Positions 12,486 to 23,701 of a DNA stretch of 64,000 nucleotides are shown here, one piece after another. The DNA comes from Daucus carota subsp. sativus (taxonomy: Eukaryota; Streptophyta; Magnoliopsida; Apiales; Apiaceae), in contig NC_030385.2 in the NCBI RefSeq assembly GCF_001625215.2, positions 34,559,598 to 34,623,597 of the forward strand, in the 5' to 3' direction. The notes beneath the pieces were generated by a model. That model saw only the letters and a list, made by a program, of their open reading frames with translations, made no database searches and had not been told where the DNA came from. Position 1 is the stretch's first letter, and every line of letters begins with the position of its first letter. The translations under genes and the position numbers were made by a program.

Positions 12486-13263
12486 TATTGGATTTATATG
12501 TTGAGGCTGATTTTATTCCGGAGTACCAGAAGTGTGCTGGTGGTTTGCCAGTTTGGATGTTGGCCAAAGGCCAGGACTGTGGTGCAGACTGGATGGATAT
12601 GATATGGCTAGGTTGTATCTTGTCGCAATATTCCAACTTTACATGTCTCAGAGAGTGTGATTTGTCTTAGTGGAACTGTATGTTTGTATCCCTGGGTGTG
12701 TCTGAGTTTGGTGGTCAGTGGGAATTTGTTTTGCAAGCTTGGAGGCTTTGGTTTAGTGCTGAATTCAGGATGTGGAATTTTCGTAGCTGGAATCTTCGTT
12801 GCTGAGCTCTGATGGTTTCCTTTTTATAATTTTTTTTGTCTTCCAGATTTTGGTGGTGGTCTTTGTTTATGCTGCAGGTATATGGTATTTTTTTTATGCA
12901 TCCTTCAGCGCAGAGTTGTTTCTGGCATTCTTCCTTGCTGCTGCAATTTTTGTAAATTGGAACTTGTTTCAATTATTTTAAAACAAGTTTCTTTTCACCT
13001 AAGATAATAAAGCACATGACCACTATATGTATTTAGTCTCAATGATGGATGTATTTTTCTATATCTATTTTTTATAATGTAATTACTATTTTTATTTGAT
13101 CATATGTTTAGTTTAATCATAATGGTGTTGTAACCCACAATGCATTTCTGCAAATATAATTTCTTTGGTAACAACTCTGTCATGAAATATATGTGTATAT
13201 ATAATATACATATAATAATATATATTTAAAATTTTAAAATTTGTTGGTTAATAATCTGGGACA
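12486..13263. other. Unassigned interior between AGO fragment and palindromic MITE
   Basis: Several short open frames on both strands (for example 12,476-12,670 and 12,799-12,981) show no motif I recognise. If the Helitron reading is right, this is element interior. TA-rich DNA fills 13,190-13,250. Confidence 0.35.
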
Positions 13264-13272
13264 AATATAAAT

Positions 13273-13432
13273 GGGAAATTCCAAATAGTAAATTGCACTA
13301 TTGGCTTTTTCATTTAATACCACAAGATATTTTGGACTTCCATGCGGCACCACTGAGCTATTTGGAAAAGCCAATATCTTGTGGTATCAAATGGAAAAGC
13401 CAATAGTACAATGGTACTATTTGGAATTTCCC
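13273..13432. mobile_element. 160-bp Mutator-like MITE with 9-bp target duplication
   Basis: The element is nearly one long hairpin: the left arm starts GGGAAATTCCAAATAGTA and the right arm ends in its complement TACTATTTGGAATTTCCC; the arms span about 60 bp each. It is flanked on both sides by AATATAAAT (13,264-13,272 and 13,433-13,441). A 9-bp duplication and long inverted repeats are typical of Mutator-like elements. It has no coding capacity. Confidence 0.92.
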
Positions 13433-13517
13433 AATATAAATTACATGTAGTTTTTAAAAATAGTTAAAAGATATCTTTAATCATTAAATATTAATATAAT
13501 ATGAATTTTAACACGAG

Positions 13518-13547
13518 GCCCGTGCCTTGCACGGGCACTAATGCTAG
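13518..13547 (+). mobile_element. Helitron-like 3' terminus (hairpin plus CTAG, followed by T)
   Basis: A GC-rich hairpin GCCCGTG-CCTTG-CACGGGC is followed 7 bases later by CTAG and then a T, the layout of plant Helitron 3' ends (hairpin, CTRR, insertion before T). The 5' end (TC after an A) could not be placed, so the length is unknown. The ARGONAUTE fragment at 11.6-12.5 kb probably lies inside this element. Confidence 0.7.
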
Positions 13548-13974
13548 TTCTTGTTTATAGATAGACAATATTACAAATGCCTTTTGATTTGTTGATCCGT
13601 AATAGATAGACAATATTGTTTCAAGTTTTTGTAGACGATCTGACGAGGAATTTTATTCTCTTTTTTGTGAGTGAATATATTGTTGTTTTAATGAATAAAA
13701 GTATCAGGTAGATTGATCTTATTATTAGGTGACAGTAATATTTAAGGGTGCTGTCCAGGCACTTAAGAATATACTATCGAATCTGGACAGTACATTTGGA
13801 GTCAAAGTTGCTGTTAGTTGACAGTAGATTTGAAAGTTGTTGTCACGTAACTGTGATAGTATACTTGAAAAAAACTGTCTGATAGCATGTGCCTGTATAG
13901 TTAGAACCCGGTTAAATTGAACAAAGTTTGACTGAAATTTATTAATATTTTATCAAGTGTGAAAATAAAATAAA

Positions 13975-14526
13975 GGGTTAATTATCTAATTGGTCACTGA
14001 AGTGGGCTTAATGTATCAAATTGGTCACTGAACTCAAAATGGTATCAAGATGGTCACTGAAGTGGTCATAAATATCAAACAGGTACTTTGAAATATAAGT
14101 TCAAGTAGTAAAAATATTATTTATAAAGTTTTACACATTATTTTTGAATGTTACCAAAACCAAGTAAAAGGTTATGACTTCTAATATTTATGATAATATA
14201 TTTAGATTTTATCAAGTTTATTTATTATTTATTTTAATTAAAACAAAGAAAATAACTATATAATAAAATATAAATAATAAATAAATTTGATAAAATATAA
14301 ATATATTATATTAAATACTAGAAGTCATAACTTTTTAGTTGGTTGTAGTAACATTTAAAAATAATTTGTAAATTTTATAAATAATATTTTTACTACTTGA
14401 ACTCATACTTTAAGGTGTTTGTTTGATATATATGGTGATTTTAGTGACCATCTTGATACCGTTTTGAGTTCAGTGACCAACTTGATACATTAAGCCCACT
14501 TCAGTGACCAACTTGATAATTAACCC
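13975..14526. mobile_element. 552-bp Mutator-like foldback element
   Basis: The left arm starts GGGTTAATTATCTAATTGGT and the right arm ends with its near-complement; similarity of the arms extends over much of the element (TGGTCACTGAAGTGGGCTTA against its inverse near 14,491-14,510). Flanks repeat ATAAAATAAA (13,965-13,974 and 14,527-14,536), a 9-10-bp target duplication consistent with the Mutator superfamily. There is no coding content. Confidence 0.88.
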
Positions 14527-14851
14527 ATAAAATAAATATGTCACGTGACATAACTTTTAATCTATTTTAAGATGTAATTTTTATTTTTTTAAAATAATGA
14601 AAGAGTGAAGTATAATCTTTGGTCAAAAATTAGTCAATTTGACTAACAAAAATAAAAATGTGACAACTAAAAAGAGACGGATGGAGTACTTCAAAGTTTT
14701 TGTGTTGACAGCATGTTCAGCAGCTATTGTCGGATAGGTTCATTGAATGTGGACAGTAACGCTGATAAATACATTCAAATTAAACACAATATTTATTTAT
14801 TGACAATACAGGCTTACATGCATCATGTTACGTTGCTGTAATAGTGATTCC

Positions 14852-15668
14852 TAGGGGTGAGCATTCGGTTCGGTTAACCGAAAACCGAACCGAATAACCG
14901 AAAAAAGTTCGGTTCGGTTAACCAAACTAAATATTTCGGTTCGGTTTTCGGCAGCAAAATTTTTAAAATTTCGGTTTTCGGTTTTTCGGTTTTTTAACCG
15001 CGGTTAACCGATAACCGTTCGGTTAACCGAATTGTCAATACCTTATAAATATTAATATTTTAATTCATATCACCTAATTATCTATACAGAAGACTTATTC
15101 AGTTTAAAATTAAAACCTGATTTGAAGCTCCTGAAATATACCGAAGCTTCCACTTCAATTAGCTCATGTCCTTGTGAGATTGTAATTGTGAAGCAACTAA
15201 TCAAGGTAAAGATTCAGCAACTTTAAAATCATATTCAGTTTATGAATAATCTTTGTCTTTGAGTATATGTATTTGGGTTTGTGAATCATCTTCGGTCTAT
15301 GAATCATCTTGGTAAGTCTTTGTGTGTATGTTAATTAGATTGCTGCGATACACTCCTTTTGAATCTTGGAGTATAAAACAGTTGGTCATGGCTGCTGCTG
15401 CTCTTTGTTTAGGTGCTGGACTCGTGTGAATAACCATCAGTGCAGAGAATATGTGATAGTGTGTTACAGAGCTACAGCCAACATCTTTATTCAAATTTTC
15501 GGTTTTTACACTTCGGTTTTCGGGAAAAACCGAAATATTTTTTCGGTTCGGTTTCAAAACCGAACTTTTTTCGGTTCGGTTTTCGGTAGGCATATTTTCA
15601 GAAATTCGGTTTCGGTTAACCGAATTAATATTCGGTTCGGTTCGGTTTTTACCGAATGCACAGCCCTA
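14852..15668. mobile_element. hAT-like non-autonomous element rich in TTCGGTTCGG repeats
   Basis: The ends TAGGGGTGAGCATTCGG and CCGAATGCACAGCCCTA are imperfect inverted repeats of 17 bp. Subterminal regions (14,865-15,030 and 15,498-15,655) consist of many copies of CGGTT/AACCG words in both orientations. Flanks repeat AGTGATTCC (14,843-14,851 and 15,669-15,677), so the target duplication is 8 bp, or 9 if the shared C is counted, fitting hAT. The dense subterminal repeats would be transposase-binding sites in hAT elements. The central 400 bp has no recognised gene. It sits 48 bp beyond the stop codon of the UGT94-type gene. Confidence 0.88.
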
Positions 15669-15715
15669 AGTGATTCCCTCCAACAATGCTTTCCTAATAA
15701 AATACATCTTCATTA

Positions 15716-17080
15716 TTATTTCATATTTCCGGTGCAGATGTTTTTTAGTTTCTCCACAGCGGCAGCAAGTACCTGATCTTCATTAATCTTTATCTTCTCA
15801 CTCAGTTTTTTAGCCTTCATTCTCACGCTACTTCCACTCTGCATCACCTCTTTTATTACCTTAGCAACCTCTTCCCTAGTAAAATCAAGACTCTGGTTAT
15901 CTCTCTCAACTTCCAAAGCAACACCATGCTCCACCAGTAGCCTAGCAATCAATGGCTGATCAGATTTCATCGGGAGGCCGATAATTGGAACCCCGAAACT
16001 CAAACTCTCTATGACAGAACTCCATCCGGAGTGGCCTAAAAACACTCCTACACTTGCATGTCCTAGTATTTTTTGTTGCGGGGACCAGCCTTGTAATATC
16101 ATCCCTCTTCCTTTCACCCTGTCAATAAACCCTTGTGCCAAAACCTCTTCAATTTTCTTCCCATCATCGCTTGGAAACCGAATGAACCATAAGAAATTGG
16201 TACCGCTCATCTCAAGCCCGGAAGCTAGCTCGGTTATGTCTTTGTTAGACAGAAAAGTCTCGCTACCAAATGAGATATAAACAGTGGAGGCATTTTCTTT
16301 ACTATCCAGCCAATTGATCATTTCCGCACAAGAATCATCACTCTGTTGTTTCCTCTGATCATTTAGTAGTCCCACGGGGATGACTTTTTTGTTTGTTAAC
16401 TTAGACAAATAATCCAGATACTTGTCTTCAATGTCATTACAAGTTTTTGTGAGAATGTAGTCTTTCGACTTATCAAGACAAGGACCAACAGGATCAAGAA
16501 CAGTTGGATCAACTGGAGTGGTTGCCAGCATCCTCTTAATCTCTCCGGGACGGAGAAAAATAGCAGGGAAAGGGAAAGGCTCTTCACAGCGTATACATAT
16601 CTTGACAAAAGAATAAAAGAATGCGGTGGAAACTGCACTAGAAATATGGAAATAAACTCCAGGAATTCCTAGAGAAGATGCCATGTCAGGAACCCAAGGC
16701 TGGAAAGCATCGTATAACACGAGATGAGGTTTCGTGTTTTTCATAATTTCAAAGAAATCTGGTTGGGACATTTTGAATGCTTTATAGAGATTGACGTGGA
16801 GATGTTCAGGGAGGCCATTGGTAGTGTGGTAATGAGGAGGGAGTTCTGGTGAAGATTGCAAGTGGAGATCAACTAGTTGTATCGAGGAGGAGAGATCAGA
16901 TGTCGAAAGCTTGGTTCTGATGGAGTTGAGATTAGCTGGAGTGGAGCAAATGTAAGAGCAGAAGTCATTGGTTTGGGAGAGTTTCTTGGCTAGCTCAACA
17001 AATGGCATGATGTGACCATATCCCAGGAATGGGGACATGAGAACTCTCAGTTTAGATTTTTTAGTTTCGGCCATTGCCAT
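15716..17080 (-). CDS. UGT94-type (group A) UDP-glycosyltransferase, intact single exon
   Basis: The 454-aa protein is a family 1 glycosyltransferase that probably adds a sugar to a sugar already attached to a small molecule, the usual role of group A (UGT79/91/94) enzymes; the acceptor cannot be read from sequence. Seen: catalytic His23 in FLGYGHIMPF, partner Asp124 in LVLYDAFQPW, the group A signature ELPPHYHTTNGLP (about 79-91), and the 44-residue PSPG box at 332-375 beginning WSPQQKILGH and ending in SDQ. The box has HSGW where most UGTs have HCGW, as is common in UGT94 relatives. Length is normal and no intron is present, also normal for this group. The start ATG at 17,080 is followed by another in-frame Met at codon 3. 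It is a cytosolic enzyme. A hAT element lies close to its 3' end. Confidence 0.93.
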   Translation of the reverse strand: MAMAETKKSKLRVLMSPFLGYGHIMPFVELAKKLSQTNDFCSYICSTPANLNSIRTKLSTSDLSSSIQLVDLHLQSSPELPPHYHTTNGLPEHLHVNLYKAFKMSQPDFFEIMKNTKPHLVLYDAFQPWVPDMASSLGIPGVYFHISSAVSTAFFYSFVKICIRCEEPFPFPAIFLRPGEIKRMLATTPVDPTVLDPVGPCLDKSKDYILTKTCNDIEDKYLDYLSKLTNKKVIPVGLLNDQRKQQSDDSCAEMINWLDSKENASTVYISFGSETFLSNKDITELASGLEMSGTNFLWFIRFPSDDGKKIEEVLAQGFIDRVKGRGMILQGWSPQQKILGHASVGVFLGHSGWSSVIESLSFGVPIIGLPMKSDQPLIARLLVEHGVALEVERDNQSLDFTREEVAKVIKEVMQSGSSVRMKAKKLSEKIKINEDQVLAAAVEKLKNICTGNMK

Positions 17081-17979
17081 CAGGTGGTGAAAATCAGGAT
17101 GAATCAGGAAGAAAAGATGTGATTTTGTAGATTGTGATTTGAATGGTACCTTGCTTCAGCTTTTAAAGTGATAATAATAACCAGAACCTGTATAAAAATA
17201 TCCACGTTGTTGCCATGTTGTAAATGCTGGTGCACATGTTAACTTGTGATTGAAATGAGCCCTCTGTATATGCATTAATAGCACCAATTAAAACTTCACA
17301 CCTAAATTGTCACGTCATTTTATGTAAAATTATGTACTCAATTTTGTGCATGTAACACTACTCCATTTTATTTTGGGACAAGAACCACGTAGACGAGGAG
17401 AGGAATATTAGTATTGTCCAAGAAAGCCACCAACCAGGTTGCTACAAACGTAGCTACATTCTTCTCCACAAAATCTACCAACCTACCTGTTTTCCTCGCT
17501 CATCCACTTACCTTAAACTTTTATTTTCTAAAAGTTGTAAATGCTATGTATCAAAATCATCTAGGTATATCAAGGCTGTGAGCTCCTGCAACGCCTGTCT
17601 AGTTAGATCAAGGTTTTGATGCATATGGATTATTAAAATTGAATTGAAATCAAAAAAATAAAAACGAATCATAATGATATGGTTCACTACTTGATTTTTA
17701 AAAACTCAATCGTTTTAAAAAAATTCTAATTAAACCGGACAAAATTCAAATTTCGCCGCCTTTGGAAAAAAACAGTCAAGTTGGACCGATAGAAAATTTT
17801 AGTATGGAGTAATTGATTTACAGAAACAATTGAAGACCGACAAGTCTCAGCTAACTTCTGAAAGTACTCAGTTTATTGTTTTATTGTCACGGTCCCCACA
17901 GAGAATTTACTGCTCTAAGAATAAGCACTTGCCTCGAACCTTATTGATATACTCCCTCTGTTTTGAAATATAAGTCGTT
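17081..17979. other. UGT94 upstream region and breakpoint of the RRP4 duplication
   Basis: No gene is seen. A Stowaway-like end (TACTCCCTCTGTTTTGAAAT, 17,949-17,968) stops abruptly within a few bases of where similarity to RRP4 intron 5 begins (about 17,975), so this breakpoint may lie inside a former MITE. Confidence 0.55.
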
Positions 17980-19289
17980 TGGCTTATCTTTTGCATATTC
18001 ATGCATATATATTTACACCAAACTATGAAACTTATAGCACATGCATTATCTCCATCAGATTCACCGTAGCAATGCCAATATATCACAGTTAAAGACCAAA
18101 AACAGCTTTCGAACAATTAATTTGTGAAACTGTCAGAGCATATAACAGTGCCGCTATGATACACACTGCCAAATATTCAAACAAAGAATTACACTTATAT
18201 AGAACTAATGAACTTACGCAAACTACATCATTCTCCACAAATTTGCTGCGAATGTTGAGCTCATCATCTGCTGTTTGCCTCTTCTGACGATCAAGAGAAC
18301 GAAAAAATTAAATTAGGCAGGAGAATGAGGATGGCACAGCTCATAAACATCAGCTAACATAAACACTATGGAAAAGCCATCCGATACTCTACTCCCACAT
18401 CCAAAGCTATCTGTTATTATAGCTATATTTGCTTTCAAGGTTTTCTTAGACCATAGTTTCTTAAGCTATCTGTTATTATAAATATCCCTCAAAGGAAGTT
18501 CAGGGGAATCCTGAATTCCTGATACCGGTAACTCCTGGAGTTGCACAAGCTTCTGAATTTCTGCCACTATAAGGAATTAAACAGGAAAACATAAACTTGT
18601 ATGAGTATGACAAAGATCAGCAGTTACTCAAAAAAACCAGAAAAGTTAGGGTAGTGAATAGGCCATGACTCAATAGTATGTATAGGCAACCCTCGAGTTT
18701 AAAAACATCATCAACCATGGGAAATCGGACAAATAATGTCCACTTCCTTAGAGAAGCTTACTGATTGTTGTTTAGATAAACGAGCGATTGACCACTAACT
18801 ATTCTAGTATTATTGATGTAAGGTGGACTGCGCTCAGGAAGACATTTCCATTTTTTGAGATGTGATTTAAAGTCATAGCGTAGGGGTTAATGAATATATT
18901 TAATAAACTTCTAAATAGAAGAATGGAAAGAAGAGTAGTTGAACCAATAGGTGAGGGGGGCCTTAGAACTTCTCCTATTAACCAGGAAGTTTATATTAAT
19001 GTTTATTAATGCTTCGAGTGAGGAAGGATGTGGCTTCGCAATTAAGTTGTAAAACATGAAAATAAGGATTGAGAAATATTATTCTAAACGAAAGCAGATT
19101 CTTCTCATTACTATAGAGCATATATACACAAATGATAATATAAGCCCATAATTTTTACCTGGATATCTTCGCTCGTGGTCATGGAAGAACGCATCAAAAC
19201 TGCATCTTGGGTAAAGTTTATCTCCAATCTCCAGCGTTTAGGGGCAACCTTATGATAGAAATATTTATATACATAATATATATGTATAA

Positions 19290-19364
<75 letters not shown>

Positions 19365-20974
19365 AGCTAACATATAGCACAAATGTTTTTAACATATAAC
19401 TTCCACCTTAAAACGATTTTTGAAGTTTAAGAAAATATTTACTAGCACAAAAGTGGTTTAAGTTTACAGAAGTTGTCTACAAATGTCCACAGATTATGTT
19501 TAAAGATGAATAAGACGTGCAAGCAGGAACGAATAAAGAAATTAAAACAAGCTCACAGAGAAAAATATATATACCTCTATTACTCTGCCGACAATAATAT
19601 CCCCAGTCTCAGGCTTGAACCTTACAAGTAAAGGAACCTTTATGTAAGTGAAAAACATATTATTATCAATAAAATCATTACTAGACAATAACAGTGCATA
19701 CTACCTGGCCCTCAGAGTGCGCACACGGACAAGCTTGTTTACACGTTCGACCACTCCACAAACAGTTGCAACCAATTCACCGTCAAAATCAGTTGTTCCA
19801 TGGCTTCTATCAGATAAGTAAAAGTAAAAAATTTTCAAAGCAAGGGATTCATAATCCTGTTTCAAATTTATTAATGAGATCCACAAATTTGCAACAGAAG
19901 CGTGGTAAATTAGTCTGAGAGATCGGTTTTGTTCACGAAAACTACGGGGACAAACCTTAATTAACTTTGCAGCAGAATCATGCAACCATCAAAAATCCCT
20001 TGGGTTTTAAATTAAAAAACAAATAACAAGTAACAAGTTCAACCATAACCTAAGACAATATCTCAAAATATGTAAGTTAACTTTTCATTCAGTTTCTGAC
20101 GAGGGTCTTCAGAGTAGCATATCCCTTTCCAGAAAGAGCAAATGAAGTCAATGAGAACAGCATTTCCAAATTTTTAATTAAACTTGTAATGTAATTTTAT
20201 AACATTTTAAGAACATTTTACAATTACCTACACACAAGTGTGTGATGTTATCATTCCAATTGCGCACACCAGTAAAAAGCCATCTCCGCCATTCTCTTCT
20301 GGAATTGTGCAAGTTGAACTATTTCAAAAAAATACAATGTTGCGCCTACGACATCACTTCATACAGAAGCAGACAGTTATTTTTCTAAATCAATCAATTA
20401 GTTAAGGAGGTGTATCTATTTCGCAAACTTTGCTCTCATTATTGATAAGTATTTAATTTTATTTTTTTGTGCAAATTCGATAAGCTTTAACAACTGAAGT
20501 TGGTCAATCTAAATAGAAGTCCAATGTTTCACTCAAACTCCCCATCTCGTACACTTTTAGCACTGCCTAATTTTCATGTTACACACACACTTAAGCCCAC
20601 CAGCACAATCATTGATATACATCAATATAGACATATTTGTGCTCATATTAAAAACTCAAACTTATCGGCACTTAATTAACAATTCAGTATATTAAGTAAT
20701 CGAATAACAACGGTATGTAATTCATTCAATTGTTACTGGTGATTTGTAGTGCTGTGAGTCTGTGACCGGTGATATGACCCTATCAATATGCATACAAACA
20801 GACTTGACAACCTATAAAGTAATCAAAGATCAATCAAATCCACAAAGACTGTAATATCAACAAATTGCAATTATAATATTTTAGCAGAAACAAAATGTAC
20901 TTCATCAACAAAAGACATTATACAATCACAACGAGCAATTTACAAAACCAGACTTAAACAGATGTGTACATAAC

Positions 20975-21009
<35 letters not shown>

Positions 21010-21110
21010 CGGGGGGGGGGGGGGGGACCCTGACCCGTAAGCAGACCCGGACCCCGACCCGGCGCCGATATCAAAATAACACTGGAAGTACAAATTGTTA
21101 AGTATTATTT
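17975..21110 (-). pseudogene. Truncated segmental duplicate of RRP4 (exons 2-5 only)
   Basis: The segment matches 1,942-6,430. Exon equivalents: exon 2 near 19,806-19,708, exon 3 near 19,617-19,572, exon 4 near 19,250-19,160 and exon 5 near 18,296-18,231. They remain open and keep splice sites (for example VATVCGVVERVNKLV and VAPKRWRLEINF). Exons 6 and 7 (the C-terminal KH part) were never included, because the duplication stops in intron 5. Exon 1 with the start codon and leader has been removed: at 20,974-21,035 a GA run, then CCC and 16 Gs, joins straight to the sequence found upstream of the true gene. About 980 bp of intron 1 is also missing. No complete protein can be made. A few replacements (MRSSMTTSED against MLSSITTGED) suggest relaxed constraint. 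Confidence 0.93.
21011..21026 (+). repeat. Homopolymer of 16 G at the deletion joint of the RRP4 copy
   Basis: Sixteen consecutive G residues sit exactly where exon 1 is missing from the RRP4 duplicate, preceded by (GA)n and CCC. It could be a genuine low-complexity joint or an assembly artefact. Confidence 0.75.
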
Positions 21111-21719
21111 TCTTTTTGATTTTTCCAAAAGTAAATAATTAATTACTGATGGCTTGCTTTTAACTTGTTGAGCCGACAACATTGTTTTGTTTAGTGTTCC
21201 AGCAATATTTCATGGATTTATTTATTATAAAAGTAATACGAAATTTTGTTATTAAGGTGTCACATTCTTGTATAAAAATAAATAAATAAAATAAAATATG
21301 TAATTTTAATTTATTATTGCCAAAGGGATGGTTCAGTTTTAATGTCAAAGTCTGAGTTTCAAATTTTTTTCGAATCATAATTCATTTATCCGCCTTCTTG
21401 TTTAATTTATGTTTCTAAAAAAAATCAGAATATTAATAAATTCTTCACTCTCATCTTACAAGAAAGGAGATGGCACTATGAAATGCAGAATGTCTATATT
21501 GTTTAGCTCATTACTTGAAGATTTATCTGCAGCTTAGAATGACTATCTAGTGACATTCAAGTGAACAGAGTAAGATTTGACAAAAAAATGAATAATTTAA
21601 TGGCAATAACAAGAGAAACCATTATAATTTCATTGATAACTTATTTAGAACACTCACATAATGGAACAACAATCTTTTTTTGAAGTGCAGTTTGCTTACT
21701 CTATATTTTTGAAATAGTG

Positions 21720-22343
21720 TTAATCTTTAACATCATTGCTATAAGTCCTTCTCATAGCTGCCTTCTTACTGCGTATAAACGCATCCGATTTTTCATTAAT
21801 GTTTGTTTCGACACTCAATAGCCTCTGAATTCTGTGTTTTTTCGTCACAGGTGGCTTATGAGCCTCATCTCCTGATACTGGAATCAGGTTCTTATCATTC
21901 TGCTGCTTCTGCTTGTCTCTGCTATCTTTCCGATACTCCTCTGCATTTTCTTTGATGCTCACTGTTTTCATAGGGCCTTTCCCTTTGCCAATATTTGCAG
22001 AAATGACCTCAATATCTTCTCCAAGATTTGTTTCCTGGATTTCCTGTGGCGTCATGACATCAACTCTTGCAGTTTCATCAATTTGTATCCGTTGATCCTC
22101 AATATTGTGACGGAACTCAACCACAATTTCAGGAGAAGTGACTAAGTTTGAGTCGTGAAGATTACTAGACTGATCCTGAAGAAGGTTTTGATGATCATTT
22201 TCAGAATCTAGAGGGTGACCAAGGGTAATAGATTTAGGGGTAGGAGAAAAAAAGGTGTTTATAATAAAATTGTACAGCCGATGGCAGATGCCAATCTGCT
22301 GTTGATTAGAATTCTTGATATTAATCTCATTTTTCCTCTGCAT
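21720..22343 (-). CDS. Unrecognised 207-aa hydrophilic protein
   Basis: I do not recognise a named family. The open frame starts MQRKNEINIKNSNQQQIGIC and is rich in acidic, Asn and Gln residues up to about residue 120. The C terminus is basic and looks conserved: KKHRIQRLLSVETNINEKSD followed by AFIRSKKAAMRRTYS (about 165-205). Short plant proteins of unknown function end in similar F-I-R-K-K-x-M-R motifs. No signal peptide or membrane segment is seen beyond a weak hydrophobic stretch RLYNFIINTFF (about 22-32). There is no intron within the frame. The downstream neighbour is the truncated RRP4 copy and the upstream neighbour is the ALKBH10B-like gene on the same strand. Open-frame length against AT-rich background supports a real gene; function is unknown. 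Confidence 0.65.
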   Translation of the reverse strand: MQRKNEINIKNSNQQQIGICHRLYNFIINTFFSPTPKSITLGHPLDSENDHQNLLQDQSSNLHDSNLVTSPEIVVEFRHNIEDQRIQIDETARVDVMTPQEIQETNLGEDIEVISANIGKGKGPMKTVSIKENAEEYRKDSRDKQKQQNDKNLIPVSGDEAHKPPVTKKHRIQRLLSVETNINEKSDAFIRSKKAAMRRTYSNDVKD

Positions 22344-23701
22344 TTTTTTAAAAAAACGAAAACAGATGAAACAAAGAAGAAAGTAGAGGGGTGGATCGTA
22401 ACTGCAGGGAAGATGGATGAAATTTATGAGAAACTGAAAGTGACTTCACGAATGTATGATTCTATTCTATTCTTGAAAGAGAGGGTAACTAAATTATACT
22501 GGCCTAAGAATGAGTAGACACAGTTTGGATGAAGCATGCTTTTCTCTGATGGCATAATCTGCTTTCTTAGTCAAAAGATAAAGCTTCCAATAGTCTGTGA
22601 CAACTTTCAATTTATAAAATCCATAACTAGTAGCGGAACAGGGGGCCTTTAACTAGTAGTATAACTTGTTCGTAAGATTTTGAGGATTCGAATGTGTAGA
22701 CAGTAGCGGAACCAGGAACAACCTTCTTCAATTTTGTCACAGTATTCTCCAATTCAGAAATCTACTGAGAATTCTAGTAGCAAAGGAAGCTCTGGGATAT
22801 TATATCCAATAGTTTTATATGTACAATGACACCATAATCATAGCAGACAACTTCTGTAGGGAAGCTTGTTATATTCTTTACTAGGACCCAATCTGTAAAA
22901 TCCTTCCCATCACAGAAGGAAGAATGAAGAATCACTTGTGTAATATAACTAAATATACAATTCTACTGGTTTAACCAAGAAACTAGTTTATTCTTTCTGC
23001 ATTATTTGCAATAACGTTTACAGAAAGCAAGGAATATATACAAGTTTATATTATAAATATGTTCCGAAAAAATGGACTCTCCAATTACAAGGGGGATTGA
23101 TACTAACAAATTCTAACAATACTCCTGCACTAAATAATGTTCACTCTATGGCCGACATATGTCTTCTCAGTTGGTACTTCACTAAGAATCTCATATTAGA
23201 ACATTAAATCATGAACATGTGTTGAAACTTAAGATTTAAACTGGAATAGTGAATAGATAATGAGTTTGTCACAGTAACATGCTAGCGTGATTTTCACCAT
23301 AACATCAGAGACGAAAGTGTAGTACTACAAATATTCAAAAAAGCAGACCAGGAAGGGGAAGTCATTCTGAACATAAGCTAAACATAATATGATTTTTAAA
23401 AAATACAAAATTCCCGCATATGTTTATCCTAAGATCTAACCGCACTATCAGCTTAGAACTCGCTATTTCTAGTATGGCATTTGAGAAAACCTGCGGCGGG
23501 GCTAACTCGTGTTCCATGAGTAGGAAGGAATGAGATATAATGGTCTCTTACAACACCAAATTTCATTGTACACTTACAAGTGAAGCTTTTTGAAGAATAA
23601 GTAGACAACAGTGATGACTCACACCTCTAACTATTTTATAGAATGATCTTATCCCGCTGAAGAGAAAAACTCAGAGTCTCGCACTGACCTTCCCTCAATG
23701 C
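22344..23701. other. Intergenic region, no gene seen
   Basis: AT-rich DNA between two minus-strand genes. Two short AGTAGCGGAAC words at 22,630 and 22,695 resemble the ends of a plant DNA element but no complete element is visible. The 3' UTR of the ALKBH10B-like gene should lie near 23,400-23,700. Confidence 0.4.

Noticed and set aside
15366-15776. 136-codon open frame rich in FGF/VRFQNR-like residues
   Set aside because: It comes from the CGGTT repeats of the hAT-like element and runs into the antisense of the UGT94 gene.
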